Source: CAUZEO01 sp963578625 (GTDB taxonomy: Bacteria; Verrucomicrobiota; Kiritimatiellia; SLOV01). From it: a stretch of 10,909 nt of DNA. The notes under the pieces were generated by a model. That model saw only the letters and a list, made by a program, of their open reading frames with translations, had not been told where the DNA came from and did no database searches. The position numbers were made by a program, and so were the translations under genes. Positions within the stretch are counted from its first letter, which is position 1. Each line of letters opens with the position of its first letter. Positions 1 to 6,376 of the stretch are shown here, piece after piece. Location: positions 1 through 10,909 of the forward strand of contig CAUZEO010000169.1 in the NCBI GenBank assembly GCA_963578625.1, in the 5' to 3' direction.

Positions 1-311
1 ACCGGCAGACCGGCCTATTGATTCAGAATATTCAATCGTCGGCGGCTTCGCTCGGGATCCCGGTGCAAACGCCCCGCGCAGGCAGCATGTTCTCTATATT
101 TTTCTCCGAAAGTCCGGTCCACGATTTCGACGAGGTCTCTGCGACAAATACCGACCGATTCCCGGGGTTCTTTCGATCCCTGCTGGCTCAAAACGTGTAC
201 CTGCCCCCATCCGCGTTCGAAACCTCCTTTCTTTCGACGGCACACGGCGACAGAGAAATCTCGAGGGCGAGCGACGCATTCGATGGCGCACTACGCAAAC
301 TGGGTTCATGA
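1..311 (+). CDS. hemL: Glutamate-1-semialdehyde 2,1-aminomutase, C-terminal fragment
   Basis: Frame 3 is open from the window edge to TGA at 309-311, giving about 102 residues of a protein that begins outside the window. The family enzyme is PLP-dependent and converts glutamate-1-semialdehyde to 5-aminolevulinate in the C5 heme/tetrapyrrole pathway; it is cytosolic and about 430 residues long. The fragment carries the family's C-terminal signature: RAGSMFSIFF, then SPVHDFDEV, DRFPGFFRSLL, and the near-invariant run LPPSAFETSFLSTAHGD before a short terminal helix ending ALRKLGS. The PLP lysine lies upstream and cannot be checked. The fragment is intact to its natural end. Identity comes from recognising the conserved C-terminus; another class III aminotransferase is possible but less likely given the SAFETSFLSTAH block. 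Confidence 0.9.
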   Translation, partial: RQTGLLIQNIQSSAASLGIPVQTPRAGSMFSIFFSESPVHDFDEVSATNTDRFPGFFRSLLAQNVYLPPSAFETSFLSTAHGDREISRASDAFDGALRKLGS

Positions 312-359
312 CCCTTCGGTTTCTGAATTGTATTGGCGAATTCAGGATCCCGTCCCGAA

Positions 360-388
360 TTGGCAATCGATCTGCTACGGACTAATTT
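360..388 (+). promoter_or_regulatory. Candidate sigma70-type promoter of the histidine kinase gene
   Basis: TTGGCA at 360-365 matches the -35 consensus at five of six bases. After a 17-bp spacer comes TAATTT at 383-388, which matches the -10 only at three of six, including the first TA and final T. Transcription would start near 395, about 30 bases before the GTG. This is seen by eye and not scored against background. Confidence 0.35.
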
Positions 389-402
389 GAGATTTCTCAA
401 AT
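385..402. promoter_or_regulatory. Palindromic operator-like site overlapping the kinase -10
   Basis: Arms ATTTGAGA (385-392) and TCTCAAAT (395-402) are perfect 8-bp inverted repeats around a 2-bp centre TT. The site covers the candidate -10 and expected start point, 21 bp before the GTG, which is where a repressor operator would sit. The short spacer makes a protein-binding dyad more likely than an RNA hairpin. The binding protein is unknown. Confidence 0.4.
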
Positions 403-423
403 CAAGCTTGTGGGAGAATATTC

Positions 424-2538
424 GTGTATCAATTGGCCGGCACCGAAACAACGTTCACGCAGGGGCTGAGCTCCGTATTGCAGGTTGGAATCCTGGCCGC
501 GAGTGCCGATGCGACGAAAAACTGCGAAGATCGTATCGGCGCCGCGTTCGGTCGGATCCATTTCATGCGTCTGTCCAGTGAACTTTCCAACCGCACGCAT
601 CTGATTGGAGCGTTGGGTCTGTTGGTTCTTGCCGACGATCATCCACTTGGCAAGGATGAGAAAACATTCGAGGATCTTGAGGAGGATCTCTTCCCGTTAC
701 CCGTAATCCGCCTCGGCATGATCACCGAGTTGGTCGACGCGGGTGTCGTTGCGGCGGAAGGCATCGACTTGAATGACCTGAAAGGCAAACCACAAAGCCG
801 TGTCATTCGCACTCACTTTCATCAGCAGGTTCAGACTTCTACGGTTCAGAAACCACGATTTGTGCTGGCGGGGCAACGAAATCTCCTGGAGATGGTCGCT
901 CGGGGCCAGCCATTGCCGATCGTTCTCGACACCATCGTCAAGTTCATCGAGGCGGTGGACCACCGTGCGACCGGCGTAATCTCTCTCATGTCGCAGGACC
1001 GGGAAAACCTGCTGATGGGCGCGGGTTCCGGACTCCCCGAACTGTTGCGTAATACCTGCATGACTTTGCCGGTCGGACCCCAATCGCTTTGCTGCGGGAC
1101 CGCAGCCTACTTTCGCCGACAGGTGGTGGTGGAAGATATCTCGGTCGACCCGCTGTGGGCAAAGATTCGCGAACCGACCATCGAAGCAGGGATGCATTCC
1201 TGCTGGTCTACCCCGGTCTTCGATTCCCAGGAAAATATTCTGGGGACGATCGCTCTATATTTCAACCAGCCCCTTGGGCCCGACGAAGAAGACCAGAAGT
1301 TCATCAACATGGTAGTGGGAATCGCCGGGATCGCTATTGATCGTGCTCGAACCGAAGAGAATGAGAGAAATTTGCAAGCGAAACTGGTCCGCGCGCAACG
1401 CATGGAATCATTGGGGATGCTCGCCGGCGGCGTGGCGCATGACCTTAACAATATCCTGGGACCCGTGGTCGGCTACCCCGATCTTATCATCAGTGATTTA
1501 CCCGAAGACAGCCCGATCCGCGAGGACGTGATGGAAATCAAAGCTTCGGCTCGACGGGCGGCGGAGGTCATTCAGGATCTGTTGACGCTGGCCAGGCGTG
1601 GTTTCATGGAGTCGGAGCCCGTTTGTTTCAGTACGGTGATTAGTGATGCGATTTCTTCCGAGCCATTCCGCGACCTGGTAGGGATGTACTCCGATCTTCA
1701 GATCGAGCGTCAGCTCGATCCCGATGTGGGAAATGTCCAGGCTACGTCCAAGCACCTTTCTCAGATCCTGCTCAACCTGGCCCACAATGCATTTGAGGCA
1801 ATGCCGAACGGCGGAACCCTCAAAATTCGCACCTATCGCCGCCTCCTCGACACAACCGTGGGCGCGTACCAGACGCAGACCCTGCAGGAGGGGCGGTACG
1901 CAATTCTAGAAGTGACCGATACGGGGGAGTACATGAGCCCGGAGGATATCGATCACATCTTCGAGCCTTTCTACACTAAAAAGAAAATGGGCCGGGGTGG
2001 AACCGGACTCGGACTGGCGGTCGCCTACGCGATACTTCAAGAGTTTGACGGATCGATCAGCCTGGAGAGTGATCCGGTCAGTGGCACCAAGTTTACGGTG
2101 CAGCTTCCTCTCACGGAGCAGGAAGTTACCGGGGTGCCCACGCCCCCCAGCGGCATTCAAGGCAACGAGACGGTGTTGGTCGTGGACGACGTGCGCGAGC
2201 AACGCGAGATTGCATCCAAGTTACTTGGCCGGCTCGGGTACACGGTACACACCGCGGAAAGTGGCCAGCAGGCAATCGAGTACTTGCAATCCAACAAGGT
2301 AGACATCGTGATCCTTGACATGATCATGGAGAATGGATTTGACGGGTTGGATACCTACCTCGCCATCCTGGACCTGTATCCGAAGCAGCGATGCATCATC
2401 GCCAGCGGCTACTCCGAGACGCAACGGGTGATCGAAGCCCAGCGACTCGGCGTAGGCCAGTACATCCGCAAGCCCCACACGCTCGACAACATCGGCACTG
2501 CGGTACGAACAGAACTGGATCGTCCCACCCGGGCGTAA
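424..2538 (+). CDS. Soluble hybrid sensor histidine kinase: GAF, HisKA/HATPase, C-terminal receiver
   Basis: The 704-residue protein has no membrane segment or signal peptide, so it should sense a cytoplasmic cue. The GTG start is the only one after the in-frame stop at 388-390 and has GGGAGA six bases upstream. Domains: residues 1-145 are of unassigned type with alternating strand/helix character (possibly a degenerate receiver); GAF about 160-305, with the typical CGTAAY and CWSTPV blocks; HisKA with phospho-acceptor H339 in GGVAHDLNN; ATPase domain with N-box N455 (HNAFEAMPNGG), G1 box D499-T-G-E-Y-M504, F-box 513-520 (FEPFYTKK) and G2 box GTGLGL at 526-531. The receiver, about 584-700, has acidic pair D588/D589, phospho-acceptor D632, S661 and K683. 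The kinase should autophosphorylate H339 and pass phosphate to D632 or a separate regulator. Y503 replaces the usual second glycine of the G1 box. No cognate regulator gene is adjacent. Confidence 0.95.
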   Translation: MYQLAGTETTFTQGLSSVLQVGILAASADATKNCEDRIGAAFGRIHFMRLSSELSNRTHLIGALGLLVLADDHPLGKDEKTFEDLEEDLFPLPVIRLGMITELVDAGVVAAEGIDLNDLKGKPQSRVIRTHFHQQVQTSTVQKPRFVLAGQRNLLEMVARGQPLPIVLDTIVKFIEAVDHRATGVISLMSQDRENLLMGAGSGLPELLRNTCMTLPVGPQSLCCGTAAYFRRQVVVEDISVDPLWAKIREPTIEAGMHSCWSTPVFDSQENILGTIALYFNQPLGPDEEDQKFINMVVGIAGIAIDRARTEENERNLQAKLVRAQRMESLGMLAGGVAHDLNNILGPVVGYPDLIISDLPEDSPIREDVMEIKASARRAAEVIQDLLTLARRGFMESEPVCFSTVISDAISSEPFRDLVGMYSDLQIERQLDPDVGNVQATSKHLSQILLNLAHNAFEAMPNGGTLKIRTYRRLLDTTVGAYQTQTLQEGRYAILEVTDTGEYMSPEDIDHIFEPFYTKKKMGRGGTGLGLAVAYAILQEFDGSISLESDPVSGTKFTVQLPLTEQEVTGVPTPPSGIQGNETVLVVDDVREQREIASKLLGRLGYTVHTAESGQQAIEYLQSNKVDIVILDMIMENGFDGLDTYLAILDLYPKQRCIIASGYSETQRVIEAQRLGVGQYIRKPHTLDNIGTAVRTELDRPTRA

Positions 2539-2564
2539 GCCCAATCTTCCAATCACCGCAACGA

Positions 2565-2587
2565 TTTCCCAACCCGGGGAAGTTTTT
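2565..2587 (+). terminator. Intrinsic terminator after the histidine kinase gene
   Basis: Twenty-seven bases after the stop, TTCCC (2566-2570) pairs with GGGAA (2577-2581) across a 6-base loop, with an outer T-G wobble. TTTTT (2583-2587) follows immediately. The stem is short, but the position and T-run are right. A second, GC-rich hairpin CCGTCC/GGACGG (2601-2606/2616-2621) follows without a T-run. Confidence 0.55.
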
Positions 2588-2724
2588 AGCATTCAAGTAG
2601 CCGTCCACCTCCGGGGGACGGATCTGCGTCAGTGCTGTCCGGGTGTTGAGCCAGGACATCAGTCTAACCTATTGAAAAGCAATATGTTACATACGATTTG
2701 TGCTGTTATCAACTTGAACTGGCA

Positions 2725-2764
2725 GGGGGCTTTTTGCCCTCGAAACCCTCGAAACCGCGAGGGC
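2725..2764 (+). repeat. Overlapping, mutually exclusive hairpins with a 9-bp tandem repeat
   Basis: GGGGGC (2725-2730) can pair with GCCCTC (2736-2741) across TTTTT, with one G-T wobble. GCCCTCG (2736-2742) can instead pair perfectly with CGAGGGC (2758-2764), and CCCTCG (2746-2751) with CGAGGG (2758-2763). The middle contains the tandem 9-mer CCTCGAAAC twice. The first and second pairings share bases and exclude each other. Confidence 0.5.
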
Positions 2765-3101
2765 CGCGACCATGTATACAGGTCACGTTTTCGCGCAAAT
2801 CGTCGATTCGCTACCACACCATCAGTTCCATCGTTGCGTGGAACATCCAGGGAGCAGACCGGAAAGGAACAGGATCAAGCACACTCCTGCCGCGAATTGA
2901 GCTCCGGGGCGTACCGCCGCCGCTCTTTTTATCTCGCCACGACACGAGGCCGCTTGGGCTTTTAGCCCGAGTTGCGCAAGGGAACAAAATGAATCAGCGA
3001 ATGGGTGGAACCGGCTCGATCATTCGCAAGCCACGACCTTTCATTGCTCCGGGTCGGCTTGGAAGACCAACGTACCTTTGCCGCTGACCATGGCGCCGCA
3101 G

Positions 3102-4184
3102 TCAGGACTCTTGGTCTGGAAAAAGTTTCGTCAACCCCTCTTCGGTGGCGGCGCTTACCCCTCGCTCGGTGATCAGGCCGGTGACGAGCTCTGCCGGTGT
3201 CACGTCGAATGCGAAGTTCGCCACCGGGGTGCCGGCCGGGACGATGGTTACGGTACGAACGTCATCGCCGTCAAGCCCCGTCACCGTCGACACCTCGTCA
3301 CCGTTTCTCTCTTCGATGGGAATTTCGTTGATGCCGTCGGAAAGGGTCCAGTCAATCGTGGACGAGGGAAGCGCGACGTAGAACGGGACGCCGTTGTCGC
3401 GAGCAGCAAGTGCCTTGAGGTAGGTTCCGATTTTGTTGCAGACGTCTCCCCGACGGGTCGTCCGATCTGTCCCGGTGATTACGAGGTCCACCATCCCATG
3501 CTGCATCAGGTGTCCGCCCGCGTTATCCGCAATCACGGTGTGGGGGACGCCATGTTCGCCCAGTTCCCACGCCGTGAGCGACGCGCCCTGGTTGCGCGGT
3601 CTTGTTTCGTCGACCCAGACATGAACGGGAATACCCCCGTCGTGCGCGAGGTAGATCGGGGAAGTCGCCGTGCCCCAATCCACCGTCGCCAACCACCCGG
3701 CGTTACAGTGAGTCAGGACTTGAACGGGCCGATCGGGGTGATCGCGATGCACTGTTTCGAGAAGACGCAGCCCGTGTTCGCCGAGGCCGCGGTTCACCTG
3801 AATATCTTCCTCGGAAATTCGCAACGCTTCTTCAAGCAGCGCTTGCGTCGGATCCGCGGGGTCGGTTTGCAACAAGGCAAACTGCCGATCGAGAGCCCAG
3901 CGTAGATTCACGGCGGTCGGGCGCGAAGCAAGCAGCGATTGATACGCCGCCTCCAGGTCCTCCCCGCACCGCGCGGCAAGGTAGACGCCGAACGCCGCGG
4001 TCGCGCCGATGAGCGGGGCCCCGCGAACCACCATCTCGGCAATGGCATCCCGCGCATCACCATGGGAACGCAACGTAAGAATCTCGAAACGATGCGGAAG
4101 CTTCCGCTGATCAATGACGAATACCCGGTCCGGGTGTTCCGGTTTAAACCAGATGGAACGATACGATGATGTGCCTACTCTCAT
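3102..4184 (-). CDS. mtnA: S-methyl-5-thioribose-1-phosphate isomerase
   Basis: The 360-residue protein matches MtnA over its full length. It isomerises 5-methylthioribose-1-phosphate to 5-methylthioribulose-1-phosphate in the methionine salvage pathway, which recycles the methylthioadenosine left by polyamine and related syntheses. Visible signatures are KLPHRFE near residue 30, RGAPLIG at 54-60, the catalytic cysteine C160 in LTHCNAG, TRPRNQGA near 195, IADNAGGHLM near 218, and the catalytic aspartate D240 in GTDRTTRRGDVCNKIGTY. C160 and D240 fall at the positions expected from the Bacillus enzyme. The ATG at 4184 gives the usual short N-terminus; the Shine-Dalgarno upstream is weak (ACGGA). 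No other salvage gene (mtnP, mtnK, mtnB) adjoins it, so it stands alone, divergent from the gal operon. The related regulatory eIF-2B subunits and ribose-1,5-bisphosphate isomerases lack this full set of motifs. Confidence 0.96.
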   Translation of the reverse strand: MRVGTSSYRSIWFKPEHPDRVFVIDQRKLPHRFEILTLRSHGDARDAIAEMVVRGAPLIGATAAFGVYLAARCGEDLEAAYQSLLASRPTAVNLRWALDRQFALLQTDPADPTQALLEEALRISEEDIQVNRGLGEHGLRLLETVHRDHPDRPVQVLTHCNAGWLATVDWGTATSPIYLAHDGGIPVHVWVDETRPRNQGASLTAWELGEHGVPHTVIADNAGGHLMQHGMVDLVITGTDRTTRRGDVCNKIGTYLKALAARDNGVPFYVALPSSTIDWTLSDGINEIPIEERNGDEVSTVTGLDGDDVRTVTIVPAGTPVANFAFDVTPAELVTGLITERGVSAATEEGLTKLFPDQES

Positions 4185-4218
4185 TCGAATTCCGTGAGCG
4201 CGGCTCGGCTTTGATTCC

Positions 4219-4246
4219 TTGCCAGCACCGCACAGAATCGTATCAT
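4219..4246 (+). promoter_or_regulatory. Sigma70-type promoter of the galE operon
   Basis: TTGCCA (4219-4224) and TATCAT (4241-4246) each match the consensus at five of six bases and are separated by 16 bp, the best promoter match in the window. The expected start point near 4252-4254 lies only 5-7 bases before the galE ATG at 4259, which agrees with the absence of a Shine-Dalgarno there. Confidence 0.55.
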
Positions 4247-4266
4247 GAGTCGTTTGCCATGGACAA
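4237..4266 (-). promoter_or_regulatory. Possible mtnA promoter overlapping the galE start
   Basis: On the minus strand TTGTCC (4266-4261) is followed after 18 bp by TACGAT (4242-4237), each matching the consensus at four of six bases. It would give a 45- to 50-base leader before the mtnA ATG. It overlaps the opposing galE promoter, so the two would compete. Weak, by-eye evidence. Confidence 0.25.
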
Positions 4267-5287
4267 TACCGTACTCATCACCGGCGGCGCCGGATACATT
4301 GGATCACACACCGTCCGGAAAATGGCGGAGATGGGATACCGGATCGTGGTTTTGGACAACCTGGTCTATGGCCATCCCGAAGCGATCGTATCGACCGGCG
4401 TCGATCTCATCGTTGGCGATGTCGGCGATCGGGAGATCCTGGAGGGGATTTTTGAATCCCAAACCATTGGCGCCGTCATTCACTTTGCCGCCTATGCGTA
4501 CGTCGGTGAATCGGTTGACGACCCATCCAAGTACTACCGAAACAATCTGGCGGCTCCGCTTGTTCTTCTCGATGTGATGAGGAATCACGGGTGCGACCAG
4601 TTCGTGCTTTCTTCCACCTGCGCAACCTACGGAAATCCGGCCTATCTGCCCATCGACGAGAGTCACCCGCAAAATCCCATCAATCCCTACGGCCGTTCAA
4701 AACTCTTCCTGGAACGAGCGCTGGAGGACCATGATCACGCCTACGGAATCCGCAGCGCCAAATTGCGGTACTTCAATGCATGCGGCTGCGCGGAAGACGG
4801 GGTTATTGGTGAAGATCACGATCCAGAGACACACTTGATTCCCAATGTGCTGATGAGTATCACCGGAGAGCGAGAATCGGTTACCCTGTTCGGCACGGAC
4901 TATGAAACGCCTGACGGAACTTGCGTCCGCGACTACATTCACGTCCTGGATCTGGCGAGTGCGCATATACAGTCCCTGCAGCACCTCGAAGACGGAAACC
5001 CATCCTTTGCCTGCAATCTGGGTACCGGACATGGGGTTTCGGTGCAGCAGATAATCGACATCGCAGAAGTAGTGTCCGGCAAAAAGGTTCCGGTCGTGTA
5101 CGGCGACCGACGGCCCGGAGATCCAGCGGAACTGGTGGCGAATCCGGCGCTGGCGAAGGAGATCCTCGGCTGGAAGGCGGAGTACGTTGATGTCCGGGAT
5201 TCCATTCGGACCGCATGGGCCTGGACAACGCAGCCGCATGGCGGCAGGTATTCTGAAAAGTGCAGCAAAAAGAATTGCGGGACATAA
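4259..5287 (+). CDS. galE: UDP-glucose 4-epimerase
   Basis: The 342-residue cytosolic short-chain dehydrogenase interconverts UDP-glucose and UDP-galactose with bound NAD. The N-terminal Rossmann motif is GGAGYIGS at residues 9-16. The catalytic set follows: T120 in the SSTCATYG block (at the position of E. coli S124), then Y144 and K148 in PYGRSK. RYFNACG near 195, HLIPNVL near 220, GTCVRDYIHV and the GTGHGVSV block are all as in bacterial GalE, as is the later GDRRPGDPAELVA. The length is normal. The ATG at 4259 is chosen because it puts the Rossmann motif at the usual distance. The frame stays open upstream to 4166, but that would run into mtnA on the other strand. There is no Shine-Dalgarno. 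It is first in a three-gene operon; galT follows three bases after its stop. The last 15 residues (GGRYSEKCSKKNCGT) are a non-conserved tail. Confidence 0.95.
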   Translation: MDNTVLITGGAGYIGSHTVRKMAEMGYRIVVLDNLVYGHPEAIVSTGVDLIVGDVGDREILEGIFESQTIGAVIHFAAYAYVGESVDDPSKYYRNNLAAPLVLLDVMRNHGCDQFVLSSTCATYGNPAYLPIDESHPQNPINPYGRSKLFLERALEDHDHAYGIRSAKLRYFNACGCAEDGVIGEDHDPETHLIPNVLMSITGERESVTLFGTDYETPDGTCVRDYIHVLDLASAHIQSLQHLEDGNPSFACNLGTGHGVSVQQIIDIAEVVSGKKVPVVYGDRRPGDPAELVANPALAKEILGWKAEYVDVRDSIRTAWAWTTQPHGGRYSEKCSKKNCGT

Positions 5288-5290
5288 AGA

Positions 5291-6376
5291 GTGCCCCCTG
5301 AAAAAAACCACGCGCGCGAAACCGCAGTCGATGGCACTGCGCCGAGCGATGCGTTCGGGCGATGGGAGAAACGGTGGCATCCCTTGCTTCGCGAGTGGGT
5401 GCTCTATGCCGCGCACAGAAATAGCCGACCCTGGATCGGCGAAACGGAAGCGCATCCCGACCCGATTCCCGCCTATGATCCCGGCTGCTACCTCTGTCCC
5501 GGCAATGAACGCATCGGGGGCACGGTAAACCCGGCCTACAATCAGGTTTTCGTTTTTGACAATGATCACCCGGTGGTGGGACTCAACGCGCCGGACGTTC
5601 GTTGCGGGGGAATCTACAGGAAAGCGCCTGCGTCCGGCATCGCGAGGGTGGTTTGCTTCGACCCGAGGCACCACGTAACCGTTCCCGACCTCTCCGTGGA
5701 CCAGATGTCTGAGATCGTCTCTGCCTGGAGGGATCAATCCCGCGAGCTGGGGCAACGCCAGGGCATTGATTCCGTCCTGATTTTTGAAAACAAGGGCTCA
5801 ATTTGCGGCACCTCGGTAGCGCATGCGCACTGCCAAGTCTATTCCACGGATTTCACGTTTAAAAATGTCTCGCGGGTGCTGGAGGCGGTTACGGCTCACC
5901 GTCAGAACGAAAGACGGGATCTCTTTGACGATATTCTCTCCATGGAACTGGACGATGGGAGCCGTGTGGTTGAGATCAACGAGGGTGCGGTCGCATTTGT
6001 GCCATATTTCGCCCGATGGCCTTACGAAGTCTGGGTCCTTCCCCTGAATCGACACGCTCACTGCACCGACCTGGAGGACTCGGAAATCGCTTGTATCGCG
6101 GAGATTTACAGAAACGTCTGCCGACGATTCGACATGATCTATGACATGTCCTTTCCATATGTCATGTGCATGTACCAGGCGCCTTTCGACGGCGGAGAGT
6201 ACGACGACTTTCACCTTCATTTCGTGTTCATGCCTCCGTTACGTCAGCCTTCCCTGCGAAAGATTCCTGCCGGTGCCGACCTGGGCGGCGGCAACTTCAT
6301 GAACGACACAATTCCGGAAGATACCGCCGAAACGCTCCGGTCGCTGAACCCTACTGCCTACACGCCGATCCTATGA
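5291..6376 (+). CDS. galT: Galactose-1-phosphate uridylyltransferase
   Basis: The 361-residue HIT-superfamily enzyme swaps UMP between UDP-glucose and galactose-1-phosphate by a uridylyl-histidine intermediate. Visible features are RREW-like HPLLREWVL at 30-38, RPWIGE, the zinc pair C66/C69 in CYLCPGN, a zinc-ligand histidine near 127-128, and the active-site H178-A-H180-C-Q182. H180 should be the nucleophile. The C-terminal FHLHFVF pair H308/H310 and RKIPAG near 323 complete the family pattern. The usual motif is HPHGQ; here Pro and Gly are Ala and Cys, with both His and Gln kept. The GTG at 5291 is the only start near the conserved N-terminus; it lies three bases after the galE stop, so translation is likely coupled. 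About 20 extra N-terminal residues look disordered. No galK is in the window, so the supply of galactose-1-phosphate is not explained here. Confidence 0.94.
   Translation: MPPEKNHARETAVDGTAPSDAFGRWEKRWHPLLREWVLYAAHRNSRPWIGETEAHPDPIPAYDPGCYLCPGNERIGGTVNPAYNQVFVFDNDHPVVGLNAPDVRCGGIYRKAPASGIARVVCFDPRHHVTVPDLSVDQMSEIVSAWRDQSRELGQRQGIDSVLIFENKGSICGTSVAHAHCQVYSTDFTFKNVSRVLEAVTAHRQNERRDLFDDILSMELDDGSRVVEINEGAVAFVPYFARWPYEVWVLPLNRHAHCTDLEDSEIACIAEIYRNVCRRFDMIYDMSFPYVMCMYQAPFDGGEYDDFHLHFVFMPPLRQPSLRKIPAGADLGGGNFMNDTIPEDTAETLRSLNPTAYTPIL

Larger units (their letters stand above)
312..423. other. Intergenic region hemL to histidine kinase
   Basis: This 112-bp gap has an inverted repeat CTGAATT (323-329) / AATTCAG (339-345) shortly after the hemL stop. 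It has no following T-run, so it is a poor terminator. The right half holds the candidate promoter and palindrome listed separately, and a purine-rich ribosome-binding site GGGAGA (412-417) six bases before the GTG start at 424. Confidence 0.5.
2539..3101. other. Gene-free interval between convergent kinase and mtnA genes
   Basis: No reading frame here looks like protein: the longest forward frame (2698-3087) is rich in Arg/Pro/Ser and resembles no family I know. Besides the terminator at 2565-2587, the interval holds hairpins at 2601-2621, 2670-2684 (TATTG/CAATA), 2725-2764 (listed separately) and 2953-2971 (CTTGGGC/GCCCGAG, loop TTTTA). No tRNA or known riboswitch consensus is recognised. 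The length is unusual in a window whose other intergenic gaps are all below 140 bp, so a small RNA or a gene remnant is possible but not shown. Confidence 0.5.

Noticed and set aside
2672..2697. Promoter TTGAAA ... TACGAT
   Set aside because: The spacer is only 14 bp and no gene follows.
2720..2737. Sigma54-like TGGCA ... TTGC
   Set aside because: The GG and GC elements are 13 bases apart instead of the required 10.
2698..3087. 129-residue plus-strand open frame in the gene-free interval
   Set aside because: There is no ribosome-binding site, the composition is low-complexity and rich in Arg/Pro/Ser, and no family resemblance is visible.
3039..3101. Short minus-strand frame after mtnA reading MVSGKGTLVFQADPEQ
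   Set aside because: It looks protein-like, but it is only 16 residues, has no ribosome-binding site and no recognisable family.
3078..3905. 275-residue plus-strand open frame
   Set aside because: It lies wholly on the opposite strand of mtnA, whose protein shows all family motifs; the frame is Arg/Pro-rich and resembles nothing.
4166..4258. Longer galE start with 31 extra residues
   Set aside because: It would begin inside mtnA on the other strand and upstream of the likely promoter, and the Rossmann motif would be displaced from its usual place.
4697..5755. 352-residue minus-strand open frame
   Set aside because: It is antisense to galE and galT, both complete and well recognised.
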